A DNA stretch of 64,000 nt from JABGPL01 sp964387885 (GCA_964387885.1 CAYLYZ010000002.1:1-64000); one strand, 5' to 3'; shown: positions 18,551-28,313, counted from the stretch's first letter. The notes: a model not told the origin generated them from the letters alone. Translations and numbers: made by a program.

Positions 18551-20155
18551 TTAAAGTCTGATATCGATTCTGCCAACCCACAAGAGTTGACGATCATGAT
18601 TTTTCAGGTAACTATCCAATAGCAGCCTTGAATCAGGTTTAATCACATCGTTAAATAGTTTCCGACCATTGACATGAATCTGCACCGGTTGATCCAGTCT
18701 TACCATCTCCGGATGGATATATAGCGAAAAATCTTTTACTCTGTATGTACCAAAGTGGAAAGAATTACCAACTCGATACCCCTCAACACTCCCATAAGGT
18801 GATTTGTGTGGGAAAGCATCATATTCAACTGCAGGTGGGATTTGTGATGATAGAGTTAGCTTCTCCTCACCCCTTTGAACAGTGATTGAAATTTGTTCGC
18901 CTCTTTCCTTTGTACTCTTGGCAGCTCCGAGATCGTTTAAATTTGTTACTGGTATATCATCAAGTTCAATTACAACATCTCCTGCAATCATACCAATTTT
19001 ATATGCTACAGAGGTGGTATCATCGGTGATGGATTCCACTCTGACACCATTACCTTCAAATTCTCGATCAGCCATAAAACCGATAGTAATACGGTCTTCG
19101 ACCTGCATAAAGTTCAGATCTTGCTGCCATTCCTCATCCGGGATTGGTGTAGTATCAATGGCAGTTATTTCAAGCCAGTCAACCTTTCCATACTTTGTGT
19201 CTGAACATTGCCAGAATATTTTTGAGTTCAATGGTCTGCGGGCAATGGCTTTTACTCGTTTTGAAAACAGTGGAAGTTCTTCTGATAAATACCCGGGATT
19301 ATGGCTTGCAGTGTCGTAAGTTGAATAACAGAGATCGGGTGAAATGTACTCCATCAGGAAATTCATCATTGGCATTAATTTACCTGCTGGATAAAGGCCA
19401 TCCCTGCCACCGTTTACCGGGAACAAAGGTCTTGAAGCCAGATTAGCCGGATACACCTCCATCCCACCCGACCAGGTGCTTACAACAACATGTCCTGACC
19501 AGGGAAAGAACAGGGAGAAATCAGTTGGATTCATCATTGCCAGATGATATGATCCTGATCCACCATCAGAAAATCCACAGGCAACAACCCGATTATCATC
19601 AATATTGTATTTTCTCTTGGATTCCCTGATCAGCCAGTTGAGGTGATCCATTCCGGTTTCATTCCACCATAAACAGTCCTTTCTTGCGAGCGGCAATAAC
19701 ACTATCCAACCCTCTTCCTCTCCCAATTCGACTATTGGATGCTTTTTCCAATCCTCTTCGGCATCCTCACCGACAAATTCATCCCTGCTGACACCACCAT
19801 GTAACCAGATGATCAGTGGAGTTGGTTTATGTCGTGAATAATTATCCGGGATATATGTGTAAGATGGTGCATCAAGACTATCATTGATATGGTGGCTGCT
19901 TCTAATCAATGTGCCTGTACGTTTTATTTTTGGAAAGTTATCAAACTGCTTAATCCATTTCCCGAGTTCATTTGCCGGGTACTCGCGCAATTCATTTGCC
20001 GCTGTGACAGAATTGTCATATTCTCCGCAAATTAAATCAGTTAACAATCGAGTTGGGGCGTCCGGATCGTTTTTTGAATAACTTACAGAATTCAGCAGCA
20101 GCAACAACGAGATTACCGTAATTATTACCGAGGTTCTAAAAAAAACATTACACAT
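18551..20155 (-). CDS. Secreted alpha/beta hydrolase with C-terminal PDZ-like domain
   Basis: Exported 534-residue enzyme with a signal peptide (about 1-27). The catalytic part (about 90-320) is an alpha/beta hydrolase of the prolyl oligopeptidase/esterase type: an oxyanion strand IIWLHGG, the nucleophile Ser196 in GFSDGG, and a likely His in YSTYDTASHNPG. The family includes feruloyl-esterase and peptidase relatives, so the substrate is uncertain. A PDZ-like domain follows at about 340-430 (GMIAGDVVIELDDIPV..); such domains can bind peptide ends. It lacks a T9SS sorting domain and is therefore probably periplasmic. The start is 14 bases after the aminotransferase stop, consistent with an operon. 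Confidence 0.8.
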   Translation of the reverse strand: MCNVFFRTSVIITVISLLLLLNSVSYSKNDPDAPTRLLTDLICGEYDNSVTAANELREYPANELGKWIKQFDNFPKIKRTGTLIRSSHHINDSLDAPSYTYIPDNYSRHKPTPLIIWLHGGVSRDEFVGEDAEEDWKKHPIVELGEEEGWIVLLPLARKDCLWWNETGMDHLNWLIRESKRKYNIDDNRVVACGFSDGGSGSYHLAMMNPTDFSLFFPWSGHVVVSTWSGGMEVYPANLASRPLFPVNGGRDGLYPAGKLMPMMNFLMEYISPDLCYSTYDTASHNPGYLSEELPLFSKRVKAIARRPLNSKIFWQCSDTKYGKVDWLEITAIDTTPIPDEEWQQDLNFMQVEDRITIGFMADREFEGNGVRVESITDDTTSVAYKIGMIAGDVVIELDDIPVTNLNDLGAAKSTKERGEQISITVQRGEEKLTLSSQIPPAVEYDAFPHKSPYGSVEGYRVGNSFHFGTYRVKDFSLYIHPEMVRLDQPVQIHVNGRKLFNDVIKPDSRLLLDSYLKNHDRQLLWVGRIDIRL

Positions 20156-20169
20156 GTCTAATCCGTTTT

Positions 20170-21366
20170 TCAGACTTTTTTAATCCATGATTTGGACAGT
20201 TTTACTATTTCGCGAGTACCATTTATTGCTACATCAATGTGCTCTTCAGTATTAAACGCACCTATTGAGAATCGAACAGTTCCTCCAATTGGGACAGTGC
20301 CCATCTGGACGTGAACTAAAGGAGCACAATGAAGACCGGTTCGAGTTGCGATATTATAATCAACATCGAGCATTGTTCCAGTATTCATAGCTTCGAAGCC
20401 TTTAACGTTCATTGACAATACCGGAAGGTGATTTTCAAGGTTGGGTGCACAATACAGAATTACATCATCAATCTCTCGTAATCCTTCCCACAGTTTTTTC
20501 ATCAATCCCATTTCAAATTTGTGAATTGCTTCAGGACCGCCACTTTCTTCGATAAACTCCTGCCCGGCTAACAATCCCGCGATTCCCATTGTGTTTAATG
20601 TGCCAGCTTCAAGGTGGTAAGGGTATTCTTCAAGATGGGTTCTCTGAGCTGATTTTACACCTGTACCTCCCCACCGAGTCATGTGAATTTCAGCGTCGTC
20701 TGCGACACAAATACCTCCAATTCCGGTGGGACCGAACAAAGATTTGTGTCCGGTGAAACAGACCGCATCAATATTCATTTCTTTCATATCAATAGGGATA
20801 ACTCCCGCTGATTGAGACGCGTCAATAGCAAAAAAGACTCCATGATCTTTGCAAATTTTCCCAATTTCTTTGACCGGTTGGCAGGTGCCTATGACGTTTG
20901 AAGAGTGATTGATGATCACGAGCTTTGTATCGGATCTGATTGATTTTAAAATGTCATCAGGATTGATAAATCCATTTTCATCGAATTCAAGATATGTTAC
21001 ATCCACACCACGTTCAAGCTGTAAGTGCCATAATGGTCTGAGGACGCTGTTATGTTCAAGGTTTGTCGAGATTGCATGTCCGCCTTGCCACAGGACTCCC
21101 TGTATCACCTGGTTGAGAGCATCCGTTGCATTATACGTGAAGACTAAGCGGTCAGATTCACCGCCTCCGAAAAAATTTGATAGACGAGTTCGACATTGTT
21201 GCACTACCGATTCCGCTTCTATTGCCCTGTCATACCCGGAACGTCCGGGATTAACACCGAAATCCCTGTAGAATTTCGACATCTTTTCATGTACAATTTC
21301 TGGTTTTGGCCAAGTCGTTGCGCCGTTATCGAGATAAATTATATCGCAATCCTGGGTGTTATCCAT
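20170..21366 (-). CDS. Aminotransferase class V / cysteine desulfurase family protein
   Basis: PLP-dependent fold-type I enzyme, 398 residues, close to the EF2568-type class V subfamily. It starts with the YLDNGATTWPKP motif typical of that subfamily. The PLP lysine is Lys208 in FTGHKSLFGP, and a cysteine in TGLHCAP near residue 345 sits where cysteine desulfurases carry their persulfide cysteine. It probably releases sulfur from cysteine or acts on selenocysteine, but no Fe-S or thiolation gene lies next to it. The ATG has AAGGAA 8 bases upstream. It leads a probable three-gene transcript with the hydrolase and the small cargo protein, an unusual mix of a cytosolic enzyme with exported ones. 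Confidence 0.85.
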   Translation of the reverse strand: MDNTQDCDIIYLDNGATTWPKPEIVHEKMSKFYRDFGVNPGRSGYDRAIEAESVVQQCRTRLSNFFGGGESDRLVFTYNATDALNQVIQGVLWQGGHAISTNLEHNSVLRPLWHLQLERGVDVTYLEFDENGFINPDDILKSIRSDTKLVIINHSSNVIGTCQPVKEIGKICKDHGVFFAIDASQSAGVIPIDMKEMNIDAVCFTGHKSLFGPTGIGGICVADDAEIHMTRWGGTGVKSAQRTHLEEYPYHLEAGTLNTMGIAGLLAGQEFIEESGGPEAIHKFEMGLMKKLWEGLREIDDVILYCAPNLENHLPVLSMNVKGFEAMNTGTMLDVDYNIATRTGLHCAPLVHVQMGTVPIGGTVRFSIGAFNTEEHIDVAINGTREIVKLSKSWIKKV

Positions 21367-21489
21367 GAGTTTTAATTCCTTTTTTTCCCTTGTTGTAACT
21401 TCACCCTGTGCAAAGGTCAGTACAGAGGATAGTAAACTATGTGTAAGTTAATCTTCAGGACTAAAACAAGCAAGGATGTAGCCAAGTAT

Positions 21490-21918
21490 CTATAGCTGCT
21501 GTTGAGTTCTAACGTGTTCTTTTTCAAAAAAGTCGTTTAGAATATTTCTGTGATCAAATGCTATCTGCTCCGGGAGCGATGTATCCGGGAATATTTGGGC
21601 TTCTGCAGCATCATCACCTCCTACAGGTGTTGAATTAGAAGTTGAACCGAAAACAACCGAAACAGTATGGAATCGGGGATCGCGTTCCGGATCCGAGTAT
21701 ACACCTACTAACCACAAGTTTGAGATAGCAAGTCCGGTTTCTTCAAACGCCTCTCTAACGGCTGCCGCCTCAACAGTCTCACCAACATCAACGAAACCAC
21801 CGGGTAATGCCCAACCGGGTGGATCGTAACTGCGCTTTATCAGCACAATTCCAGATGGTGTGCGGATAATGGCATCAACTGTTAAGCGAGGAGTGACCGG
21901 AGGCCATGAATCTGACAT
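21490..21918 (-). CDS. Nudix hydrolase
   Basis: A 142-residue pyrophosphohydrolase of ADP-ribose pyrophosphatase or MutT-like type. The complete Nudix box GX5EX7REUXEEXGU is present: GFVDVGE, then REAFEETGL with the metal-binding glutamates. The LPGGF entry to the box and a compact size are typical. It starts at an ATG with GGGAGA upstream. It stands alone between the aminotransferase, 123 bases away, and the divergent YggS gene. Substrate cannot be told from the sequence. Confidence 0.9.
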   Translation of the reverse strand: MSDSWPPVTPRLTVDAIIRTPSGIVLIKRSYDPPGWALPGGFVDVGETVEAAAVREAFEETGLAISNLWLVGVYSDPERDPRFHTVSVVFGSTSNSTPVGGDDAAEAQIFPDTSLPEQIAFDHRNILNDFFEKEHVRTQQQL

Positions 21919-22007
21919 GATTTCTCCCTGTATTTACTTGATTAAACGATTCCGAATAATTTGTTTCATCTTGCAATATATCAAAAAAATGCCTATATTT
22001 ATGAGCT

Positions 22008-22757
22008 TTGGATTACTCGATTATACATAAAGCAAAAAATGTCATCTCCTCTAATCACGAGGCGATACGAGATCAAATAAAAGAGGCTGCATTATCATCG
22101 GCACGGAAGCCGGAAGATATTACAGTTCTGGCTGTTTCAAAACGGCATTCAGTGGAGGTTTTAACCGGAGGAATCCTATGTGGGATTACAAATCTGGGTG
22201 AAAACAGATTTCAAGAGGCCTCCCACAAAATACCAATGGTGGAAGATTACCTCAAGTCTGAAAATTTTGATCTAAATCAAATAAGATGGCACATGATCGG
22301 TCGTTTGCAGTCAAATAAGGCTTCGAAAGCGGCAAAACTCTTTGACGTCGTAGAATCTCTCGAGAGTTTAAAGGTGGCTTCGAAACTCTCCTCAACTGCC
22401 ATTGATTCAGGAAAGATTCTGGATGTTTTTATTGAGGTCAATACGTCCGGAGAAATTCAAAAGGGGGGTATTCACCCGGATGATGTCAGGGGATTTGCAA
22501 GGGAGGTTGCAGAATTACCGGGATTGAGCCTGCTGGGTTTAATGACGATTGGACCCTTGACATCTGATCAGAATCGGATAAAGGCATCATTCAGGGAATT
22601 GAGAGAGTTGAGAGACGATCTTGCAGAGAGAATGCCCGGATCCTGTTTCAAAGGTCAGTTGTCAATGGGAATGAGTGGTGATTTTCCCCTCGCAATTGCA
22701 GAAGGATCTACTGAAATCAGAATTGGGACGTCAATTTTCGGAAAACGACCGGATTAA
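22008..22757 (+). CDS. yggS: YggS/PLPBP family pyridoxal phosphate homeostasis protein
   Basis: Alanine racemase-like TIM-barrel PLP-binding protein of 249 residues that keeps free PLP low and buffers amino-acid metabolism. The Schiff-base lysine is Lys45 in LAVSKRHS. The family motifs NLGENRFQE, HMIGRLQSNK, VNTSGE-QKGG and MGMSGDFPLAIAEG are all present, the last binding the PLP phosphate. No in-frame ATG gives a full-length protein; the TTG at 22008 fits the family N-terminus. An overlapping out-of-frame ATG at 22001 gives only a 9-codon ORF. Yeast-to-bacteria conserved, and in many bacteria it lies beside division genes, as here with the DivIVA-like gene. Confidence 0.92.
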   Translation: MDYSIIHKAKNVISSNHEAIRDQIKEAALSSARKPEDITVLAVSKRHSVEVLTGGILCGITNLGENRFQEASHKIPMVEDYLKSENFDLNQIRWHMIGRLQSNKASKAAKLFDVVESLESLKVASKLSSTAIDSGKILDVFIEVNTSGEIQKGGIHPDDVRGFAREVAELPGLSLLGLMTIGPLTSDQNRIKASFRELRELRDDLAERMPGSCFKGQLSMGMSGDFPLAIAEGSTEIRIGTSIFGKRPD

Positions 22758-22811
22758 TTAAGTCTGATTCAGTAGAAGTGATAAAGTTTTGAAAATAAAT
22801 CGGATGATGCA

Positions 22812-23318
22812 GTGCTAAGTCCTATTGAGATCAAAAAACAAGAGTTCAGTAAAGCACTACGGGGTTACGATCCAGAAGAAGTGCGTAGTTTTCTCGAGAC
22901 TATTTCCTTAGAGTTAGAACGGCTCTCAGAAGATAATCGAGCTCAGCAAATAGAGCTTGAGAAGCTGAAAACTGAGCTTGAAACCTACTCGCGAATGGAA
23001 AAGAACATGAACGACGCGATGCTTAGTGCTGAGAAAGCCTTGAGTAATGCGCGAGCTGAATCCGAGCGTGAATCAGATTTGCTTCGTAGAGAAGCAAAAA
23101 TCGAAGCTGAAAACATTCTCCGCGACGCCTTAAATCGTGCAGATGAAATCAAAAGAGAAATCGAATCTCTTGTTATTAGGCGTGACAGTTTCGTTCGTAA
23201 ATGGCAGCATATGCTCAGTTCAGAGCTCGAAATGCTCAACCTGTTGTCAGAAATAGATACAGAATCTGGACAATTTGAAGTGGAACAGGAAGAGATTAAT
23301 GCAGAACAATCAGAATAA
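22812..23318 (+). CDS. DivIVA-domain coiled-coil protein
   Basis: A 168-residue protein of the DivIVA/GpsB type, which marks curved membranes or division sites. The N-terminal domain has the family pattern LSPIEIKKQEFSKALRGYD..EV..FLE, and residues about 25-140 form a continuous coiled coil. The GTG start is used; the nearby ATG pair at 22804 is out of frame and ends at once. The position between YggS and IleRS is a widespread arrangement. It overlaps the next gene by 20 bases, so the pair is translationally linked. Confidence 0.85.
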   Translation: MLSPIEIKKQEFSKALRGYDPEEVRSFLETISLELERLSEDNRAQQIELEKLKTELETYSRMEKNMNDAMLSAEKALSNARAESERESDLLRREAKIEAENILRDALNRADEIKREIESLVIRRDSFVRKWQHMLSSELEMLNLLSEIDTESGQFEVEQEEINAEQSE

Positions 23319-24156
23319 TTTATTTGAGAACATCAATACCGCGGTTGACTTCATCAGGGATGCCGGATATGATAAAACCCCGGTAGCTGGTCTGACATTT
23401 GGCAGTGGCTTAGGTGGTATGTCAGAGAGAATGGAAATAGAGCTTGAAATTCCATACGATGATATTCCGGGTTTTGTACCGGCAACTGTAGATTTCCATA
23501 AAGGATCATTGATTTTTGGTAAGATATCAGGTTGTGATATTGTCGCAATGAACGGTAGAATTCATTATTATGAAGGCTACTCAATGCAGCAGATTACTTT
23601 CCCTGTTCGTGTAATGCGGGGGCTCGGTGCAAAAACGTTAATGTTATCAAGCATCACGGGAGGGGTTAATCCGGAGTATTCTGCTGGAGATGTTGTCATT
23701 ATTGTAGATCATATTAATTTAATGGGCGACAATCCGCTTATCGGTCCAAATGATGAACGACTTGGGACGCGATATCCGGACATGATGGAACCGTATAATC
23801 GAAGATTAGTAACTCTTGCTGAAAAGCATGGCAGGAAACTGGGATTGAGGTTGCCAAGGGCAGTGCTGCTTGCGTTGTCGGGACCAACCTTTGAAACACG
23901 TGCAGAATATCGGATGCTCAGAAATATGGGCGCAGATATAATTGGAATGTCTGTAATTCCGGAGACGATTGCAGCGGTGCATGGTGGTATGGATGTTTTA
24001 GCATTCAGCCTTGTGTCTGATGAGTGCTTTCCCGAATGCCTTGAGGCAATTGATCTTGATCTGCTTTTAGAAAGAGCAGAAGAAGGATCACGAATAATCT
24101 TCGATCTTTATAAAGCAGTACTCGGAGATAAAGATTTCGATAAAAAGTCAGAATAA
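23299..24156 (+). CDS. Purine nucleoside phosphorylase
   Basis: Trimeric-type purine nucleoside phosphorylase (PNP/MTAP family), 285 residues; it splits purine nucleosides with phosphate. Family motifs are GLTFGSGLGG (phosphate loop), HYYEGY, SSITGGVNP, SGPTFETRAEYRML and GMSVIPETIAA. At the position of human Asn243, which reads 6-oxopurines, this protein appears to have Asp (LVSDECFPE), as do methylthioadenosine phosphorylase and some Bacteroidetes enzymes; an inference from alignment by eye. The ATG at 23299 has AGGAAGAG 5 bases upstream inside the DivIVA gene and is preferred to an upstream TTG. It lies between division and tRNA-charging genes. Confidence 0.88.
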   Translation: MQNNQNNLFENINTAVDFIRDAGYDKTPVAGLTFGSGLGGMSERMEIELEIPYDDIPGFVPATVDFHKGSLIFGKISGCDIVAMNGRIHYYEGYSMQQITFPVRVMRGLGAKTLMLSSITGGVNPEYSAGDVVIIVDHINLMGDNPLIGPNDERLGTRYPDMMEPYNRRLVTLAEKHGRKLGLRLPRAVLLALSGPTFETRAEYRMLRNMGADIIGMSVIPETIAAVHGGMDVLAFSLVSDECFPECLEAIDLDLLLERAEEGSRIIFDLYKAVLGDKDFDKKSE

Positions 24157-24173
24157 AGATTTTCGCAGATAAA

Positions 24174-27100
24174 TTGAAAAACAAAACCAAAAAACAGAAA
24201 CACTGGCAAGAACAATCAGGAGTCGGGCCATTACCGGTTAGTTCGAAAGTCAGTTTCCCTGAACTCGACCACGACGTTTTAAAACTCTGGGATGAGAAGG
24301 ATATATTCCAACGAACAATAAGTGAAAGGGAAGGTTGCCCCGATTATATCGCTTATGATGGACCTCCCGGAACAAATGGCGTTCCTCATATAGGTCATAT
24401 AATGCAATCGGCTTTGAAGGATCTCTGGCCGAGGTATTATACTATGAAGGGTTACCGAATTCTGCGCAAAGCCGGATGGGACACGCACGGACTACCTGTT
24501 GAATTGACCGCCGAAAAAGAACTTGGATTACACTCAAAGCATGATATTGAAGAATATGGTATCGAGAAGTATATTGATTATTGTCGTAAAACAGTCTTTC
24601 GTTACAAAGATGCATGGACAAAAACAATTCAGCGATGCGGTCGCTTTCTTGATGTTGAAGATTATTACGCAACTTTAACTACTGATTACATTCAAACTGA
24701 CTGGTGGGTACTAAAACAAGCCTGGGAAAAAGGATTGCTTTATCAGGGAAAAAGAGTAATGCCGCACTGCACAAGATGCGGGACTTCACTTTCGTCCCAT
24801 GAAACTGCACAGGGGTATGAGGATATCACTGATATCTCTCTATATGTGAAATTTGCCGTTATTGGCATGGAAAATACGTACTTTATCGCCTGGACAACCA
24901 CCGCATGGACTTTATTGTCAAATGTAGCCTTAGCAGTTAATCCGAATCTTAAGTATGCGACCGTCAGAGTTGGGAATGATCGATTTATTCTTGCTGAAGA
25001 GAGACTCGAGGATATGAGTGATTTTCTTGGGGATTATACCATTGAGAGTAGTCAAACAGGTCGAAGTCTTGAAGGATTATCTTATAAACCACTTTGGAGA
25101 TTTCTCGATGATGTTGGTGGGGGTGCTCACCAGGTTGTTGTTGATGAATATGTAACCGCTGAAGACGGCAGTGGTATTGTACATCTGGCACTCTATGGAG
25201 AAGATGATTTCCGGATTATCAAAGAAAAAGATATCCCGATGGTGCAATCCGTTGATATAAATGGAATAATTATTGATGAAGTAGAGCCGTTTGCAGGAAG
25301 ATGGTTTAAGGAAGAAGGTCTGGATGTTGAAATTCTCAAAAACCTTCTCGACAACGGTCTTCTCCTTGGGAAGAAAAAGTTAACCCACTCTTACCCGCAT
25401 TGTTACCGCTGTGATACACCTCTGATGTATTTTGCCAAGAGTGCATGGTTTATTGCAACATCGAGGATCAAAGATCATCTTTTAACGGCAAATGAGGATA
25501 TAAACTGGTTCCCAAATCATATTAAAAAGGGCAGGTTTGGAAACTGGCTTGAAAATGTTGTTGACTGGAATATCTCGCGGGAAAGGTATTGGGGATCACC
25601 TCTACCGATTTGGACATGCCCTGATTGCGGTGAGCAGCTCTGTGTTGGTTCGCTGGAAGAATTGAGCAATTTGCTACCGGAACCATTGCCGGATGATTTC
25701 GATCCGCATAAACCTGGTATTGATAACATTGAGTTAACATGCGGTAAATGCAGTTCTAAGATGATTCATGAACCGGAGGTACTCGATCCCTGGTTTAACG
25801 CTGGTATCATGCCCTGGGGGCAGTGGGGATACCCCGCTGCTGAGGGATCAGAAGGTACTTTTAATAACCAGTACCCCTGTGATTTTATATGTGAAGCAAT
25901 TGACCAGACTCGCGGTTGGTTTTACACTTTGTTGGTTGCATCAACACTGCTAACTAACAGATCCAGCTATAAGAACGTAATCTGCACCGAACATATTCTC
26001 GATTCTGATGGACATAAAATGTCGAAGTCGAGAGGTAACATCGTAGAACCTATTGGTGTATGTGAAGAATTTGGGGGAGACGCTGTTCGGTGGAATTTCT
26101 ATGCAGTGCATCCCTGGACTGTCAGAAGGTTCAAGAACGATGACATGATTGAGGCATTAAAGCAAATTCTGATACCGTTCTGGAACGCGTACAGCTTTTT
26201 CACAACATATGCCCTGGTTGATGGTTGGAAACCGATTCAGGATTTGACCTCTTCGAGACATGAACTTGACAGGTGGATATTATCACGTCTCGAGGGTTTG
26301 CGTCAAGAGGTTGAAGATGGACTGCAAAACTATGATGTAAGTCGAGCCGCAGGTGCAATTGCAACACATATTGACGAGCTTACTAACTGGTACATCAGAA
26401 GGTCACGGCGTAGATTCTGGAAATCGGAGGATGATTCCGACAAAAGAGATGCTTATAATACTCTCTACTTTGAGCTCAAAAATCTCAACCGGATCATGGC
26501 ACCATTTCTACCATTTACAACCGAGGCGGTTTTTCAGAATCTTGAGCGTGGATTTGAAAAGGATAGTCCGGATAGCGTTCACCTTTGCTATTGGCCTGAT
26601 GAAAATGCTGACTTAAGGTCTAAACCTTTAGAAGAAGCAATGGAATTGACACGTCGAATATCTTCAATTGGTAGAGCCCTCCGCAATGAGGGTGGTGTCC
26701 GTGTAAGGCAGCCGATGAAAGAGGTTGTTGTTTCAGGCGTGAGTGATGAATTTGTACGTGAATACGGTGATTTGATAATGGATGAACTTAATGTCAAATC
26801 ATTCCGTGTGGAACCAGATCCAAAAGCTCTATTTTCCTACAGTGCAAAGGGAGACTTTAAAACTCTGGGACCGAGATTTGGAAAGAATGTTAAAGCGGTA
26901 ATTCAAGCGATTCAAGACCTCGGTGATGATGAGCTGGATCAACTTGTGAAAGATGGAAGAATTTCAATTGACGAAGAGTCTATTGAAATTACTGATGTAA
27001 TCCTGACTCAAGAACCTGCGGAAGGGTATTGGGTGAGGTCGGAAGGTGATTTGACAATCGCAATCGATCAAAACATAAACAAAGAATTACACTCTGAATG

Positions 27101-27347
27101 GTTGGCTCGCGAATTTGTACATCACGTACAAAACCTGAGACGCGAAAAGGATCTTGAAGTTACACAGAGAATCAGGATTGACTTCTGTGGGAACGGAGAG
27201 TTTATTGTGGCGATCAAGAAGAACCACGATTACATTTGTACGGAGACACTAGCAAATGATCTGGTTTTCGAGGAAGATATAGCTGGGATAGAGCCGGTGA
27301 AAATCGGTGATCAAAAAGGAAAATTTAATATTTCGATCATAAGATAA
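24174..27347 (+). CDS. ileS: Isoleucyl-tRNA synthetase (long type)
   Basis: Class Ia synthetase of 1057 residues that charges tRNA-Ile. The ATP-binding HIGH motif is HIGH at 72-75 in GVPHIGHIM and the KMSKS loop is at 615-619 (HKMSKSRGN). Zinc-like cysteine pairs appear in CTRCGTS and in the CPDCGEQ..CGKC region. The editing domain contains the AWTTTAWTL segment. Its length, the absence of the C-terminal zinc finger of short bacterial enzymes and the SSHETAQGY motif suggest the eukaryote-like IleRS2 type, which is often mupirocin-resistant; this is inferred from features, not tested. TTG at 24174 is the only suitable start. The stop is 13 bases from the next gene. Confidence 0.95.
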   Translation: MKNKTKKQKHWQEQSGVGPLPVSSKVSFPELDHDVLKLWDEKDIFQRTISEREGCPDYIAYDGPPGTNGVPHIGHIMQSALKDLWPRYYTMKGYRILRKAGWDTHGLPVELTAEKELGLHSKHDIEEYGIEKYIDYCRKTVFRYKDAWTKTIQRCGRFLDVEDYYATLTTDYIQTDWWVLKQAWEKGLLYQGKRVMPHCTRCGTSLSSHETAQGYEDITDISLYVKFAVIGMENTYFIAWTTTAWTLLSNVALAVNPNLKYATVRVGNDRFILAEERLEDMSDFLGDYTIESSQTGRSLEGLSYKPLWRFLDDVGGGAHQVVVDEYVTAEDGSGIVHLALYGEDDFRIIKEKDIPMVQSVDINGIIIDEVEPFAGRWFKEEGLDVEILKNLLDNGLLLGKKKLTHSYPHCYRCDTPLMYFAKSAWFIATSRIKDHLLTANEDINWFPNHIKKGRFGNWLENVVDWNISRERYWGSPLPIWTCPDCGEQLCVGSLEELSNLLPEPLPDDFDPHKPGIDNIELTCGKCSSKMIHEPEVLDPWFNAGIMPWGQWGYPAAEGSEGTFNNQYPCDFICEAIDQTRGWFYTLLVASTLLTNRSSYKNVICTEHILDSDGHKMSKSRGNIVEPIGVCEEFGGDAVRWNFYAVHPWTVRRFKNDDMIEALKQILIPFWNAYSFFTTYALVDGWKPIQDLTSSRHELDRWILSRLEGLRQEVEDGLQNYDVSRAAGAIATHIDELTNWYIRRSRRRFWKSEDDSDKRDAYNTLYFELKNLNRIMAPFLPFTTEAVFQNLERGFEKDSPDSVHLCYWPDENADLRSKPLEEAMELTRRISSIGRALRNEGGVRVRQPMKEVVVSGVSDEFVREYGDLIMDELNVKSFRVEPDPKALFSYSAKGDFKTLGPRFGKNVKAVIQAIQDLGDDELDQLVKDGRISIDEESIEITDVILTQEPAEGYWVRSEGDLTIAIDQNINKELHSEWLAREFVHHVQNLRREKDLEVTQRIRIDFCGNGEFIVAIKKNHDYICTETLANDLVFEEDIAGIEPVKIGDQKGKFNISIIR

Positions 27348-27360
27348 GGTGAATTAGATT

Positions 27361-27774
27361 ATGCTCAAACGAGATAAAGTGGTTCGCCAAAATGTTCAGG
27401 AGCTCGAACGATATTCTCCGGAAATGGCAGAGTATTTTCAAGAGCTTATTTTAGAGCGTCGAGAGAAGATTCTACGCGAAATGGGTATGTTAACAGAATC
27501 AACCCGGAATGCAACAACTGAAGGAACCGGAGAAAATTCAACATACTCCCTTCACATGGCAGATCAGGGAACAGACGCTCAGGAAAGGGAAAAGACTTTT
27601 CTTTTGGCTTCTCGTGAAGGTCGGTACCTGAAATATCTGAACCGGGCTTTACAGATGCTCAAAGAGGGAAGTTATGGCTTCTGTACAGATTGTGAAGAAC
27701 CCATTCAAAAGAAACGCCTGGAATTGGTGCCTACTGCACGGCTCTGTGTTTCTTGCAAGCAAAAAGAAGGATAA
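27361..27774 (+). CDS. TraR/DksA-type zinc-finger protein
   Basis: A 137-residue DksA/TraR family protein that could modulate RNA polymerase through its secondary channel. A coiled coil takes up the N-terminal 80 residues. A four-cysteine zinc finger follows: CTDC (about 107-110) and CVSC (about 130-133), in the order YGFCTDCEEPI..RLCVSC. Genes of this kind often lie between ileS and lspA, as here. The stop TAA overlaps the ATG of lspA by one base. Confidence 0.9.
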   Translation: MLKRDKVVRQNVQELERYSPEMAEYFQELILERREKILREMGMLTESTRNATTEGTGENSTYSLHMADQGTDAQEREKTFLLASREGRYLKYLNRALQMLKEGSYGFCTDCEEPIQKKRLELVPTARLCVSCKQKEG

Positions 27775-28313
27775 TGACGACCGGCTTTACAATTTATCGA
27801 AACCGCTGGACATACCTGCTAATTGCTTTAATAATTGTTGCCCTTGATCAGATAACAAAGCAATTAATTATCCATTATCTCCCATTAGGTGAGCAAATAC
27901 GTCTATTCGATGGGAATTTGTTGTGGATCCAGCATGTTATGAATCCGGGAATGGCATTTGGGATCAGAATTCTACCACCAGTTATTTTGGCGATAATTTC
28001 TGCATTTGCTGCATGCGTGCTAATTGCTTATCTGTTTTTGTCACCATATTCGCATGGAGGTCAGGGCTTTTCTCTCGGTCTGATAATAGGTGGGGCAATC
28101 GGTAATCTCATAGACAGGATATCCATTGGGAAGGTGATTGACTTTATCAGTGTGGATTTTCCGGATGCGATCATGATTCGCTGGCCGACTTTTAATGTTG
28201 CGGATTCTTCGGTATCAGTCGGAGTGACACTATTGATAATTTTTTCCTTTCTTCAAGACCGATCAGCCTCAAATAATCATGAGACATCAGATTCTATATG
28301 TGTTGAAGAATGA
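27774..28313 (+). CDS. lspA: Prolipoprotein signal peptidase (signal peptidase II)
   Basis: Inner-membrane aspartic protease of 179 residues that removes the signal peptide of prolipoproteins; the window encodes at least two predicted lipoproteins as clients. Four membrane segments are visible. Conserved motifs are DQITK near the first segment, MNPGMAFG, GGAIGNLIDR and FNVADS; the last two contain the catalytic aspartates. The ATG at 27774 shares its A with the stop of the DksA-like gene and has AAGAAGGA upstream; an upstream in-frame start would add residues overlapping that gene. Confidence 0.95.
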   Translation: MTTGFTIYRNRWTYLLIALIIVALDQITKQLIIHYLPLGEQIRLFDGNLLWIQHVMNPGMAFGIRILPPVILAIISAFAACVLIAYLFLSPYSHGGQGFSLGLIIGGAIGNLIDRISIGKVIDFISVDFPDAIMIRWPTFNVADSSVSVGVTLLIIFSFLQDRSASNNHETSDSICVEE

